Assembly (NCBI RefSeq): GCF_026241095.1
Contig: NZ_JAPFGB010000033.1
Span: forward strand, 1-64,000
DNA from: Saccharopolyspora sp. NFXS83
GTDB lineage: Bacteria > Actinomycetota > Actinomycetes > Mycobacteriales > Pseudonocardiaceae
DNA length: 64,000 bases
Direction of reading: 5' to 3'
Shown: piece by piece, positions 48,571 to 62,273 of the stretch
How positions within the stretch are numbered: position 1 is the first letter of the stretch
Layout: every line of letters starts with the position of its first letter
Position numbers and translations under genes: made by a program
The notes under the pieces: generated by a model
Database searches by the model: none
What the model saw: the letters and a program-made list of their open reading frames with translations, nothing else
Told to the model about the DNA's origin: nothing

Positions 48571-48581
48571 CAGTTGGCGGG

Positions 48582-48628
48582 GTGAACGGACCGTTCGTCC
48601 AAGCGGATTGGACGAACGGTCCGTTCAC
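48582..48628. repeat. 47-nt palindromic repeat, copy 8 (perfect)
   Basis: A perfect 21-bp stem (48582-48602 with 48608-48628) on a GCGGA loop. At the ninth stem position it has A-T where copy 1 has C-G. It directly abuts the stop codon of the gene at 48629. Confidence 0.9.
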
Positions 48629-48847
48629 TCAGTTCGGCGCCGGGGAGCCGAGGAGCTCCGCGTTGGCTCGGCCGACTGCGCTGGTGAGTTCGGCGAAAGC
48701 CTTTTCGGTGAAGTTCAGGGTCAGGCCGTCGCCGCTGCCTCGGAAGTCCAGCTGGACGGACCGGTCCGGTTCGGTCTCGAAGGTGATCCTGACCTGCTCG
48801 GACAGGCACACGTAGGTGTCGTTCTCGACCGCTCGCTGCTCGCGCAT
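48629..48847 (-). CDS. Small acidic protein, unknown
   Basis: A 72-residue protein that I do not recognise. It is soluble and acidic, with alternating beta-like residues in the middle (VRITFETEPDRSVQLDFRG) and a helical end (TEKAFAELTSAVGRAN). ATG 48847 has AGGAGGAG just upstream, which supports it being real. It is divergent from the XRE-DUF397 pair and ends in the perfect palindromic repeat. A link with the XRE system is possible but unproven. Confidence 0.65.
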   Translation of the reverse strand: MREQRAVENDTYVCLSEQVRITFETEPDRSVQLDFRGSGDGLTLNFTEKAFAELTSAVGRANAELLGSPAPN

Positions 48848-49001
48848 CCGGTCTCCTCCTGATCTGCGGTGTCTCGGTACAGTTCACGAAAGATCTTCAT
48901 TTAAGCCGCATAGTTAGGCTTGTGGGAGAAATAGACCACAGGTTGTGGTTCACTGTCGGTCCCCTGATCAGGTAGCCATCGGTTCAGCCGGAGGAGATTT
49001 C

Positions 49002-49865
49002 GTGCCCACAGGCCGCCAAACCGTCGAGCGCCGTCAGCTGGGGCTCACGCTCCGCCGACTCCGGCGTGAAGCAGGACTGTCGCAGCAAGAGGCGGCTCGC
49101 GCGATCAACCGGCACTACACCCGCATCAGCCATCTCGAATCGGCGAAGGCCTCGCTGAGCATCGAGGAGCTCGGGTTGCTGCTCGACCGCTACGCGGTGT
49201 CCGACGCGGATCGGGAAACCGTGCTCGCGTTGGGCGCGGTGGCTCGGAAACGACAGCGCGGGAAGGGATACACCGATCAGCTGCCCAAGTCGTTCGAGCG
49301 GCTGGCCGACCTGCAAGCAGATGCCGCCGCGATCGGCTTTTACGACACCGGAATCGTTCCGGGTCTCGCACAGTCGCAGGACTACGTGGTCGCGTTGATG
49401 CGCGTAGGGGACGGAATCTGGTGGGAGCCCTCCGAAGCGGAGATCGAGCGTCGGATCGAGTTCCGGCTTCAGCAGCAGCGGCGGGTGTTAGAGGCAGAGG
49501 AACCGAAGCAGATCGACTTCGTGCTGACCGAATCGGCGCTGGAAGAAACGGTCGGGAGCACGGCGATCATGCGCGGCCAGCTCCTCCACCTGCTCCAGCT
49601 GGGTGAACGTCCGTCGGTGACCGTTCGGGTTCTGAGTCGGGCGACCACCTCCAAGTTCCTCCTCGGAGGTGGTCTCATCACGTTGGACTTCGCCGGGAAC
49701 GCGCCTCGCATCGCTTGCGCCACTTCCCACGGTCCCTGTACTTACCACGATCAAGAGGTGGAAACTGCGCCCATGTTCCGGGCATGGGAGTGCGTTCGAC
49801 AGCTTGCCCTTGATCCGGAACCGGCTCGTGACTTGCTCATCGAGAAGCTGAAGGATCTGAAGTGA
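49002..49865 (+). CDS. XRE-family regulator with DUF5753 domain
   Basis: A 287-residue protein with an N-terminal XRE helix-turn-helix (LRREAGLSQQEAARAINRHY, about 19-38) and a C-terminal DUF5753 ligand domain (FYDTGIVPGLAQS onward). This is the Scr1-like architecture, expanded in filamentous actinobacteria and almost always next to a DUF397 gene. GTG 49002 has GGAGGAG at 48990-48996, deciding the start over a longer frame. Its stop overlaps the DUF397 start by one base. Confidence 0.92.
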   Translation: MPTGRQTVERRQLGLTLRRLRREAGLSQQEAARAINRHYTRISHLESAKASLSIEELGLLLDRYAVSDADRETVLALGAVARKRQRGKGYTDQLPKSFERLADLQADAAAIGFYDTGIVPGLAQSQDYVVALMRVGDGIWWEPSEAEIERRIEFRLQQQRRVLEAEEPKQIDFVLTESALEETVGSTAIMRGQLLHLLQLGERPSVTVRVLSRATTSKFLLGGGLITLDFAGNAPRIACATSHGPCTYHDQEVETAPMFRAWECVRQLALDPEPARDLLIEKLKDLK

Positions 49866-50041
49866 TGCGCTACGACACCGGGTGGTTCAAGAGCAGCCGC
49901 AGTTCGACCTCGTCCAACGCCTGCGTCGAAGTCCGGCTGACCGAGCGCGCGGTCTCGGTGCGGGATTCAAAAAACCGGCAGGGCGGCGAGTTATCGGTAG
50001 GACACAGCGAGTGGGCTGCGTTCCTGGTGGCGCTACGTTGA
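49865..50041 (+). CDS. DUF397 small protein
   Basis: A 58-residue protein with the DUF397 plan: WFKSSRSSTSSNACVEV near the start, VSVRDSKNRQGGELSV in the middle and EWAAFLVALR at the end. Its ATG shares one base with the stop of the XRE gene (TGATG). Such XRE-DUF397 pairs behave like toxin-antitoxin or morphological-control units in Streptomyces; here the exact role is unknown. Confidence 0.88.
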   Translation: MRYDTGWFKSSRSSTSSNACVEVRLTERAVSVRDSKNRQGGELSVGHSEWAAFLVALR

Positions 50042-50061
50042 TCTAGCGGTGGGTCCGCTGC

Positions 50062-50571
50062 TCAGCTCCGTGGTGGCAGGCGGTGGAGTTCGACGTTCGT
50101 CAGCGTCCCGTCGGAGACTTCCGCCGTTTGGTAGGTGCAGTGCGGTTGGCGTCTGCGGTCGGTGGGGGAGCCGGGGTTGAGCAGGCGCAGGCCGTTCGGC
50201 GTGACCGTGTCCCACGGGATGTGGCTGTGGCCGAAGACGAGGACGTCGGTGTCGGGGAAGTCCTCGTCGCAGCGGCGTTCGCGGCCTTGGGCGGCGCCGG
50301 TTTCGTGGATCATCGCGAAGCGGACGCCGTCGAGCTCCACCCGCGCGATCTCCGGCAACCGGCGCCGAAGTTCCTCGCCGTCGTTGTTGCCCCACACGCC
50401 GATGAGCCGCGCGCTGCGGGACTCCAGTTCGTCCAGCAGCGGCGGCTCCACCCAATCTCCGGCGTGGAACACGACATCCGCTTGCACGACCTCCCGCCAC
50501 ACCTGCTCGGGCAGCGCCTTGGCGCGCTTGGGCAGGTGCGTGTCGGCGAGCAGCAGCAGGCGCACGCTCAC
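50062..50571 (-). CDS. YfcE/MJ0936-type metallophosphoesterase
   Basis: A 169-residue calcineurin-like phosphoesterase with the metal motifs LLADTHL (D10, H12), VFHAGDW (D39), GVWGNND, IHET and GHSHIPW. Members hydrolyse phosphodiesters; the substrate is unknown. GTG 50571 overlaps the stop of mycothione reductase (GTGA), so it is coupled to it. It has no signal peptide. Confidence 0.9.
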   Translation of the reverse strand: MSVRLLLLADTHLPKRAKALPEQVWREVVQADVVFHAGDWVEPPLLDELESRSARLIGVWGNNDGEELRRRLPEIARVELDGVRFAMIHETGAAQGRERRCDEDFPDTDVLVFGHSHIPWDTVTPNGLRLLNPGSPTDRRRQPHCTYQTAEVSDGTLTNVELHRLPPRS

Positions 50572-51971
50572 TCCGGGTGCAGTTCCAGGCCGAGCAGGGC
50601 GTTTTCGAGCAGTTCCGGCATCGCCGGGTGGATCCAGTACTGGCCGCGGGCCATCGTGCGGGCGTCCAGGCCGAACTGCATGGCCTGGATCAGCGGCTGG
50701 ATCAGCGTCGGCGCCTGCGGGCCGATGATGTGCGCGCCGAGGATGGTTCCGTCGGCGGGGTCGGCGAGCAGCTTCAGGAAACCGGTGGTGTCCTCCATCG
50801 CCCAGCCGTAGGCGATGTCGCCGTAGTTCTGGATCTTCGTGACGTAGTCGACGCCCTGCTCCCGCGCCTGCTGCTCGGTGAGCCCGACCGCGGCGATCTG
50901 CGGGGACGAGAACACCGCGTGCGGCACGTAGGTGTGGTCGGAGTCGATGAGCTCGTCGGGGTGCAGCAGGTTGTGCTGCACGACGCGCTGCTCGTGGTTG
51001 GCGACGTGCTTGAGCTCGTGGTCGGAGCTGATGTCGCCCAGCGCCCACACGCCGTCGACGGAGGTGCGCTGCTCGGCGTCGACCTCGATCTTGCCGTCCT
51101 CGCGGACCTTGAGGCCGCCGGCCGCCGCGTCGATCAGGTCCGTGTTCGGTTCGCGGCCGACCGCGACGAGCAGCTGCTCCGCCTCGACGGTTTCGGCGCC
51201 GTCGGGGCCTTCCAGGTGCAGCCGCACGACGTCGCCGTCGCGTTCGACGGCGGTCTGCTTGCGGTTGAGGCGCACGTCCCAGCGGGCCTGGGCGAGTTCG
51301 GTGAAGCGCTGCGAGATGTCTTCGTCCTCGGCGCGCAGCAGCGCCCCGGAACGGGCCACCACCGTCACCTCGACGCCCAGGGCGGAGAACACGTGCGCGA
51401 ACTCGGCGCCGATGAACCCGCTGCCGAGGATGATCATGCGGTCGGGCAGTTCGTCCAAGCGCATCACGCTGTCGCTGGTGTGGAAGTCGACCTCGTCGAT
51501 GCCGGGGACGTCCGGTGTGGCCGGGCGACCGCCCGCGGCGACGACGAACCGGTCCGCGGTGATCGTCTCCGGACCGGACCCGGTCGCCACGGTCAGTTCC
51601 TTCACCCCGGTGAACCGGGCCTCGCCCTGGAACAGGGTGACGTTCGCGCTGCCCTCGGCGCGGTAGCGGCGGCCCCCGTCGGAGATGGCGTCGATGCGCC
51701 CGAAGATGCGGTCCCGGATGTCGCGCCAGCGCACGTCCCGCAGCTCCAGGTCGACGCCCAGCTTGGTGCCCACGCCGGGGCTCGCGGCGGTGTCGGCGGT
51801 GTGCACGAACATCTTCGTCGGGATGCAGCCCACGTTCAGGCAGGTACCGCCGTAGTTCCCGGTGCTGCCGACGCCCTTCTCCACGATCGCGACGTTCCAG
51901 TCGTCGAACCGCTCGTCGAGGATCGAGTTGCCGGAACCGCTGCCGATGATGACCAGGTCGAAGTGGGGCAT
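50568..51971 (-). CDS. mtr: Mycothione reductase
   Basis: This flavoprotein disulfide reductase regenerates mycothiol, the low-molecular-weight thiol of actinobacteria, with NADPH. The 467-residue protein has the FAD site DLVIIGSGSGNSI, the redox pair C44/C49 in GGTCLNVGCIPTK, a second GSGFIGAEFAHVF dinucleotide site, and the C-terminal HPAMPE with the catalytic His. It aligns closely with M. tuberculosis Mtr through GQYWIHPA. ATG 51971 or 51977. The DUF2469 and CmtR genes also have mycobacterial counterparts. Confidence 0.95.
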   Translation of the reverse strand: MPHFDLVIIGSGSGNSILDERFDDWNVAIVEKGVGSTGNYGGTCLNVGCIPTKMFVHTADTAASPGVGTKLGVDLELRDVRWRDIRDRIFGRIDAISDGGRRYRAEGSANVTLFQGEARFTGVKELTVATGSGPETITADRFVVAAGGRPATPDVPGIDEVDFHTSDSVMRLDELPDRMIILGSGFIGAEFAHVFSALGVEVTVVARSGALLRAEDEDISQRFTELAQARWDVRLNRKQTAVERDGDVVRLHLEGPDGAETVEAEQLLVAVGREPNTDLIDAAAGGLKVREDGKIEVDAEQRTSVDGVWALGDISSDHELKHVANHEQRVVQHNLLHPDELIDSDHTYVPHAVFSSPQIAAVGLTEQQAREQGVDYVTKIQNYGDIAYGWAMEDTTGFLKLLADPADGTILGAHIIGPQAPTLIQPLIQAMQFGLDARTMARGQYWIHPAMPELLENALLGLELHPE

Positions 51972-52156
51972 GTCCATCCTGTGCTCGTCGTGGGTACCGC
52001 GGTGCGCGGCGCCGAAGGCGCACCTCGCGGTACAACCCCGCGGGCGGCCTGCTGATTCCCGGAGGGCGTCGCTGATCACCCGTCCGGTGGTCGAGTCCGT
52101 GCGGGCACCGCTGGAGGAGCGCCGCCGCGAGGATCCGGAACGGGCCGGTCCCGCTT

Positions 52157-52174
52157 ACCTACTACCACGTAGGT
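52157..52174 (-). promoter_or_regulatory. ACCTAC-N6-GTAGGT inverted repeat upstream of mtr
   Basis: A perfect inverted repeat of 6-bp arms with a 6-nt spacer, about 185 bases upstream of the mtr start, in a locally A/T-richer stretch. It could be an operator for an unidentified regulator. Confidence 0.35.
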
Positions 52175-52354
52175 TTACCCTGGATCTACTCCTCAGGGAT
52201 GTCGACCGGCCTCGACCAAGATCACTAACTTGGACCTCGCATCGCTGTGCGCTAATGCCGGAACGGGTGCGGCCGTGCGGCGATCAACGGGGAGGCACGG
52301 GCGGGGATGGCCCTCCAGGGGGTGGTCATCCCCGCTTCCCCTTCGCGCTCCGGC

Positions 52355-52385
52355 CGAGCCCGCGACCGCGCGGGCCGCGGGCTCG
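52355..52385 (-). terminator. Terminator of the large carboxylase gene
   Basis: A perfect 10-bp G/C stem (52355-52364 with 52376-52385) with an 11-nt loop lies just past the minus-strand stop at 52394. Confidence 0.7.
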
Positions 52386-52393
52386 ACCCGTCC

Positions 52394-57865
<5,472 letters not shown>

Positions 57866-58167
57866 CGGATGAGCCTCCTGATTTGCCACGCACAACAGGC
57901 GACGTCCGAAACCCCGGAGCGTCGCCTGCACCTACCTACACCCTGCTCCGTCAACGGGTGGTGTACCAATGTCCGACCTGGCGCATGCCGGAGCCGAGGT
58001 TTTGTAGGAACCCACCAAAAAGTTAGCGGAGATCACCGCTGGAGCGACTGCGGACGCAGGTCTACCACATGAATTCGGGTGGGATCCTGGAAGATCGGCC
58101 GAGGCGCCGAGCGCCGGCTTTCCGCACCGGCCCGACCACGGTGTCCGGCGGCGGCTAGGTTCGCACG
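57866..58167. other. 302-nt divergent gap between carboxylase and sensor kinase
   Basis: Promoters for both flanking genes must lie here. TACACC at 57937-57942 and GGTGTA at 57960-57965 form a weak inverted repeat on the carboxylase side. No gene or known RNA is seen. Confidence 0.35.
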
Positions 58168-59337
58168 GTGAACTCAGCTCGCTGGACCACGTGGGCGCAG
58201 CGGTACCCGTACCTGGCGGACGCGGTGCTGGCGGGCTTCGTCACCTACGTCGCGCTGCTGGGCATCGCACCGGCCGACGTGCTCCACAGCGGCGACCCCG
58301 GCCCGGTCGCGTACACCGCGGCCGTGCTCGGCGCGGCACCGCTGGTGCTGCGCAGGCGGTACCCGCTGATCGTGCTGGTGGTGGTCGCGCTCGCGCTGAC
58401 CACGTTCTACGGCTCAGGCTGCAAGACCTCCCTCGGGCTGCTCGGGCCGCTGGTCGCGATCTACACCGTGGCGGTGCGCCACCCGCTGAACCGGTCCGTG
58501 CCCGTCGCGGTCTCCGTGATCGCGGTGGTCACCGGCGGAGTCGCCTACGGCATCGCCGACTTCACGTGGTCGGCGCACTCGTTCGCCGGGATCCTGTTCG
58601 GCGCCACGCAAGCGGTCATCGCGGTCGTCCTGGGCTACGCGATCCGGGTGCGCGGCGAACAGGCCGAACGACTGCGCCACGAGCGGGACCTGGAGGCCGA
58701 GCGCGCCGTCACCGAGGAACGCATGCGCATCGCGCACGAACTGCACGACGTCGTCGCCCACCACCTGTCCGTCGTGTCCGTGCAGGCGAGCCTCGCGCGC
58801 TACGTGCTCGACTCCGACCTGGAAACGGCCCGCGAGGCGCTGAACACGATCTCGGCGACCACCACCAGTTCCCTCGACGAGCTCGGCAGGTTGCTGCGGG
58901 TGCTGCGGCCCAGCCTGGAACGGCCCGACGCCGACACCAGATTCCTGCCGCAGCCCGGACTCGACGAGCTCCCGGTGCTTCTGGAACGGGTCCGGTCCTC
59001 CGGTGTGGCGGTGGAGCTGCGCACCGAAGGCGAACCGCGAGCCCTGTCACCGGGCGCTGAACTGTGCGCCTACCGCGTCGTGCAGGAAGCGCTGACCAAC
59101 GTGCTCAAGCACGCCCCGGCGGCCACCGCCGACGTCGTCGTGCGCCACGACGCCGACGCCGTCACCGTGCTCATCCGCAACGAAGGCGCACCCGCCCCGA
59201 AGAGCGGCAGGCCGTCCGGGCACGGTTTGATCGGCATGTGCGAACGGGCGAAGATGTACGGCGGCACCGTCGAGGCGGGACGTCGCCCCGAGGGCGGTTT
59301 CCAGGTCACGCTGCGCATTCCCCGCGCCGGGGACTGA
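58168..59337 (+). CDS. NarL-type sensor histidine kinase (first system)
   Basis: A 389-residue membrane kinase of the HPK7/DesK group. About five hydrophobic segments cover 18-160 with almost no extracellular domain, so it may sense the membrane itself. The dimerisation box EERMRIAHELHDVVAHHL carries the phospho-acceptor H193, and an HATPase domain ends the protein (VVQEALTNVLKHA, GHGLIGMCERA). GTG 58168. It is followed by its response regulator after 19 bases. Confidence 0.92.
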   Translation: MNSARWTTWAQRYPYLADAVLAGFVTYVALLGIAPADVLHSGDPGPVAYTAAVLGAAPLVLRRRYPLIVLVVVALALTTFYGSGCKTSLGLLGPLVAIYTVAVRHPLNRSVPVAVSVIAVVTGGVAYGIADFTWSAHSFAGILFGATQAVIAVVLGYAIRVRGEQAERLRHERDLEAERAVTEERMRIAHELHDVVAHHLSVVSVQASLARYVLDSDLETAREALNTISATTTSSLDELGRLLRVLRPSLERPDADTRFLPQPGLDELPVLLERVRSSGVAVELRTEGEPRALSPGAELCAYRVVQEALTNVLKHAPAATADVVVRHDADAVTVLIRNEGAPAPKSGRPSGHGLIGMCERAKMYGGTVEAGRRPEGGFQVTLRIPRAGD

Positions 59338-59356
59338 CCGGACCGGGAGCGGCGGC

Positions 59357-60025
59357 ATGACCGGTGTCCTCATCGTCGACGACCAGGACCTGCTGCGGGC
59401 CGGGTTCGCCGCGCTGCTGCGCGCCACCCCCGGCATCGAGGTCGTCGGCGAAGCCGCGAACGGTCGCGAAGCCGTGGCGCTGGCGAAGGAACTGCGCCCC
59501 GACGTGGTGCTGATGGACCTGCGGCTGCCCGAGCTGGACGGGGTGGGCGCCACCGAGCGGATCCTCGCCGAGACCGAACCGCCGCGGCCGGGAATCCTGG
59601 TGCTGACGGTGTTCGACCTGGACGACTACGTGTACTCGGCGCTGCGGGCGGGCGCTTCGGGGTTCCTGCTCAAGGACAGCCCGCCGGAGACGCTGATCAC
59701 CGGGGTGCGCACCGTCGCCGACGGCGGGATGCTGTTCGGCCCCACCATCACCCGGCGGTTGGTGGAGACCTACATGCGGGTGCCGCCGCCGAACTCGGGG
59801 ATCCCGTCGCAGCTGTCCACGCTCACCCAGCGGGAACTGGGCGTGCTGCGGCTGATCGCGACCGGTGCCACCAACGCCGAGATCGCCGAACACCTCGTCG
59901 TCAGCGAGGGCACCGTGAAGACGCACGTGAACCGGGCGATGACGAAGCTCGGCGTGTCCAGCCGAGCGCAGGCAGTGGTGGTCGCCTACGAAACGGGTCT
60001 CGTCGTGCCTCGGGGGAGGGGCTGA
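59357..60025 (+). CDS. NarL/FixJ response regulator (first system)
   Basis: A 222-residue regulator with a receiver domain (acceptor D54 in LMDLRLPE, VDDQD at the start, conserved K in LLKDSPP) and a C-terminal LuxR helix-turn-helix (TNAEIAEHLVVSEGTVKTHV). ATG 59357 with GGGAGCGG upstream. It forms a two-gene operon with the kinase. The targets are unknown. Confidence 0.94.
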   Translation: MTGVLIVDDQDLLRAGFAALLRATPGIEVVGEAANGREAVALAKELRPDVVLMDLRLPELDGVGATERILAETEPPRPGILVLTVFDLDDYVYSALRAGASGFLLKDSPPETLITGVRTVADGGMLFGPTITRRLVETYMRVPPPNSGIPSQLSTLTQRELGVLRLIATGATNAEIAEHLVVSEGTVKTHVNRAMTKLGVSSRAQAVVVAYETGLVVPRGRG

Positions 60026-60070
60026 GGGCCCGTTCCTGATTGGTCTGCTTTGGTGTCCGGGTGGCGGAAC

Positions 60071-60155
60071 CTCAGCGGTTTCCTCGCTGCGGGATCCTTC
60101 TCCCGAATGGCTGCGCCACGAGGGAAGAAGCCGTCCTCGCGAGGAAACCGCTGAG
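60071..60155. terminator. Long inverted repeat between two convergent regulators
   Basis: Arms 60071-60087 and 60139-60155 are perfect 17-bp complements with a 51-nt loop. The pairing continues outward to about 25 bp with three mismatches, and an inner stem (CTTCTCCC with GGGAAGAAG) can form in the loop. It sits between the 3' ends of the two regulator genes and is best explained as a two-way terminator. Confidence 0.65.
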
Positions 60156-60301
60156 AACCCGCCGGTGGTCCGGCTGCGTGCGTGGTCACTGCTCAGCGGC
60201 TCCGGCGCTGACAAGACACGGATCAAGGACGTTGCTCACCTGGAACGACGAGCTCGAAGTCGGGCTCCGCGCTACTCGGCCCGTTCCGGGAGGAGCTCTG
60301 C

Positions 60302-60946
60302 TCAGGCGAGGCCCGCGTCGTGGGTGACGATGGCGACCTGGGTGCGGTTCGAGGCGCCGAGCTTGCCCATGATCCGTCCGATGTGGACTTTCACGGTGGA
60401 GGCGCTCATGTAGAGGTGCCCGGCGATCTCCGCGTTGCTCAGGCCCTGCGCCACGGCGATCGCCACCTCCCGCTCGCGCGGGGTGAGCCGGTCCATCTTG
60501 CCGCGGGCGTCGGAGTTCTCCTTGCCCGCGGCGAACGCACCCAGCAGCCGCTTGGTGATCCGCGGGGAGAGCATCGCCTCGCCGGAGGCCACGGTGTGCA
60601 CCGCGGCGGCGAGCTCGCGCGGCGGCGTGTCCTTGAGCAGGAACCCGGAGGCCCCGGCCTGCAAGGCGGCGTGCACGTACTCGTCCACGTCGAACGTGGT
60701 CAGCACCAGCACGGCGGGCGCCTCGGGCAGCGCGGTGACCCGCTTGGTCACCTCCAGGCCGTCGACGCGGGGCATCTGGATGTCGGTGAGCACCACGTCC
60801 GGCCGGTGCTTGGCCACCAGTTCGACGATGCCCGAGCCGTCCGGAGCCTCCGCCGCCACCTCGATGCCCGGATCCGATTCGAGGATGAGGCGGATGCCAC
60901 CGCGCACCAGTTCCTCGTCCTCCAGCAGGACCACCCTGATGCCCAC
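60302..60946 (-). CDS. NarL/FixJ response regulator (second system)
   Basis: A 214-residue regulator with EDEELVRGG, the acceptor D55 in LTDIQMPRVDG, conserved LLKDTPP and a C-terminal LuxR helix-turn-helix ([20 protein letters not shown]). GTG 60946. It is the last gene of a unit with the histidine kinase and ABC exporter upstream, 109 bp after the kinase. It probably controls the exporter. Confidence 0.93.
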   Translation of the reverse strand: MGIRVVLLEDEELVRGGIRLILESDPGIEVAAEAPDGSGIVELVAKHRPDVVLTDIQMPRVDGLEVTKRVTALPEAPAVLVLTTFDVDEYVHAALQAGASGFLLKDTPPRELAAAVHTVASGEAMLSPRITKRLLGAFAAGKENSDARGKMDRLTPREREVAIAVAQGLSNAEIAGHLYMSASTVKVHIGRIMGKLGASNRTQVAIVTHDAGLA

Positions 60947-61055
60947 GTGACTCCCCGCGCCCGACGACGTTGCCGCCCCACGGTATCCAGCCCGGTCCCG
61001 GACCCCTCAAGGTGTCCCGGAACCGGGCACGGTGGTCACGGTCCGATGTGGACTG

Positions 61056-62273
61056 TCAGGAGGCGTTCGCGCCCTCCAGCACCGGGAAGGCGGCCCGCAC
61101 CCGGTATCCGTCGTCGTCGGTTCGGCCCACCTGCAAGGTGCCGCCCGCGAGGGTGACGCGCTCGCGCATGCCGATCAGGCCGTAGCCGGAGCCCTCGACG
61201 ACCGTCGTGCCCTCGCCGCGCTGGTTGGTGACCTCCACGGCCAGGCCGTCCCCGCTCGCGACGACCTCGGCGCGCACCGGCGAGCCGGGGGCGTGCTTGC
61301 CCGCGTTCGTCAGCGCCTCCTGAAGCACGCGGTACGCGGCGCGGCCGACCACCGTGGAGGTCTCCGGCAGCTCCTCCGGCATGTCCAGCGTGATGTCCGC
61401 GCCCGCCGCGACCGAATCCGCGACCAGGTCTCGCAAGCCGTCCAAGGTCGGTGCCGCGTGGTCGCCGCCGGGGTTCTCGGCGTCGTCGCGCAGCGCCCGC
61501 AGCATCTCCCGCAGCTCGCTGAGCGCGGCCGAGCTGGACACCCGGATGACCTCGGCGACCTCCTCGGTGCGCTGGTCGGTGGCCGTCATCGTCAACGCGC
61601 CCGCCTGCAACGAGATGACGCTGACCCGGTGGGCCACCACGTCGTGCATCTCGCGGGCGATGCGCCGCCGCTCGGCGGTGACGGCGCGCTCGGCGAGCAG
61701 ATCCCGCTCCCGCTCGGCCTGCACGGCGCGTTCCCGCAGGCTCGTCAGCAGGTCCCTGCGCGAGTAGAGCCACAACCCGAGCAGCAGCGGCATCGCGGAC
61801 ATCAGCGCGAACCCGGCGAGCACGCCCAGCACCACCGTGAGCGGGCCGTCCGACCACAGCGAACCGTTCTCCGGCAGCAGCACCCGCACGACGTGCGCAC
61901 CGGCGACGATCCCGGCACCGACCCACGTGACCGGGCTCGGCCCGCGGCGACTGGCCAGCGTGTACATCGCGACCACCATTCCGGTGGCGCCGCCGTCGGT
62001 GCCCGCCAGCAGCGAGTGGATCGAGGCGGCCACGACCGCGACCAGCGGGAACCGCCTGCGCAGCAGCATCGCGCCGAACAGCGCCGCGTTGCCGGGGATC
62101 AGCACCCACTGCTGCCAGACCGCCGGATCGTCCGGCATCGCCACCGCCGCCGACGCGATCAGCAGATCCAGCAGCAGCGATCGGAACTTGCCGTCCCACA
62201 AGGCCAGCCGAGCGGCCCACTTCCCGTTTTCACGCACCTGACCAAGGTAGGGGTCGGCCTCGGCGGGAGACAT
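61056..62273 (-). CDS. NarL-type sensor histidine kinase (second system)
   Basis: A 405-residue kinase with about five hydrophobic segments between 30 and 170, then the box AERRRIAREMHDVVAHRV with the acceptor H210, and an HATPase domain (VLQEALTNAGKHAPG, GYGLIGMRERV). Its ATG shares one base with the permease stop (TGATG). ABC exporter-kinase-regulator units of this kind respond to cell-envelope agents in other actinobacteria. Confidence 0.92.
   Translation of the reverse strand: MSPAEADPYLGQVRENGKWAARLALWDGKFRSLLLDLLIASAAVAMPDDPAVWQQWVLIPGNAALFGAMLLRRRFPLVAVVAASIHSLLAGTDGGATGMVVAMYTLASRRGPSPVTWVGAGIVAGAHVVRVLLPENGSLWSDGPLTVVLGVLAGFALMSAMPLLLGLWLYSRRDLLTSLRERAVQAERERDLLAERAVTAERRRIAREMHDVVAHRVSVISLQAGALTMTATDQRTEEVAEVIRVSSSAALSELREMLRALRDDAENPGGDHAAPTLDGLRDLVADSVAAGADITLDMPEELPETSTVVGRAAYRVLQEALTNAGKHAPGSPVRAEVVASGDGLAVEVTNQRGEGTTVVEGSGYGLIGMRERVTLAGGTLQVGRTDDDGYRVRAAFPVLEGANAS

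Larger units (their letters stand above)
51972..52393. other. 422-nt gap upstream of mtr
   Basis: It holds the terminator of the carboxylase (52355-52385), a perfect 6-6-6 inverted repeat (52157-52174) and presumably the mtr promoter. I see no gene. Confidence 0.45.

Noticed and set aside
50062-52035. Apparent fusion of a metallophosphoesterase to a long N-terminal protein
   Set aside because: The upstream part is an alternative frame of mycothione reductase; the true phosphoesterase start is GTG 50571, overlapping the mtr stop.
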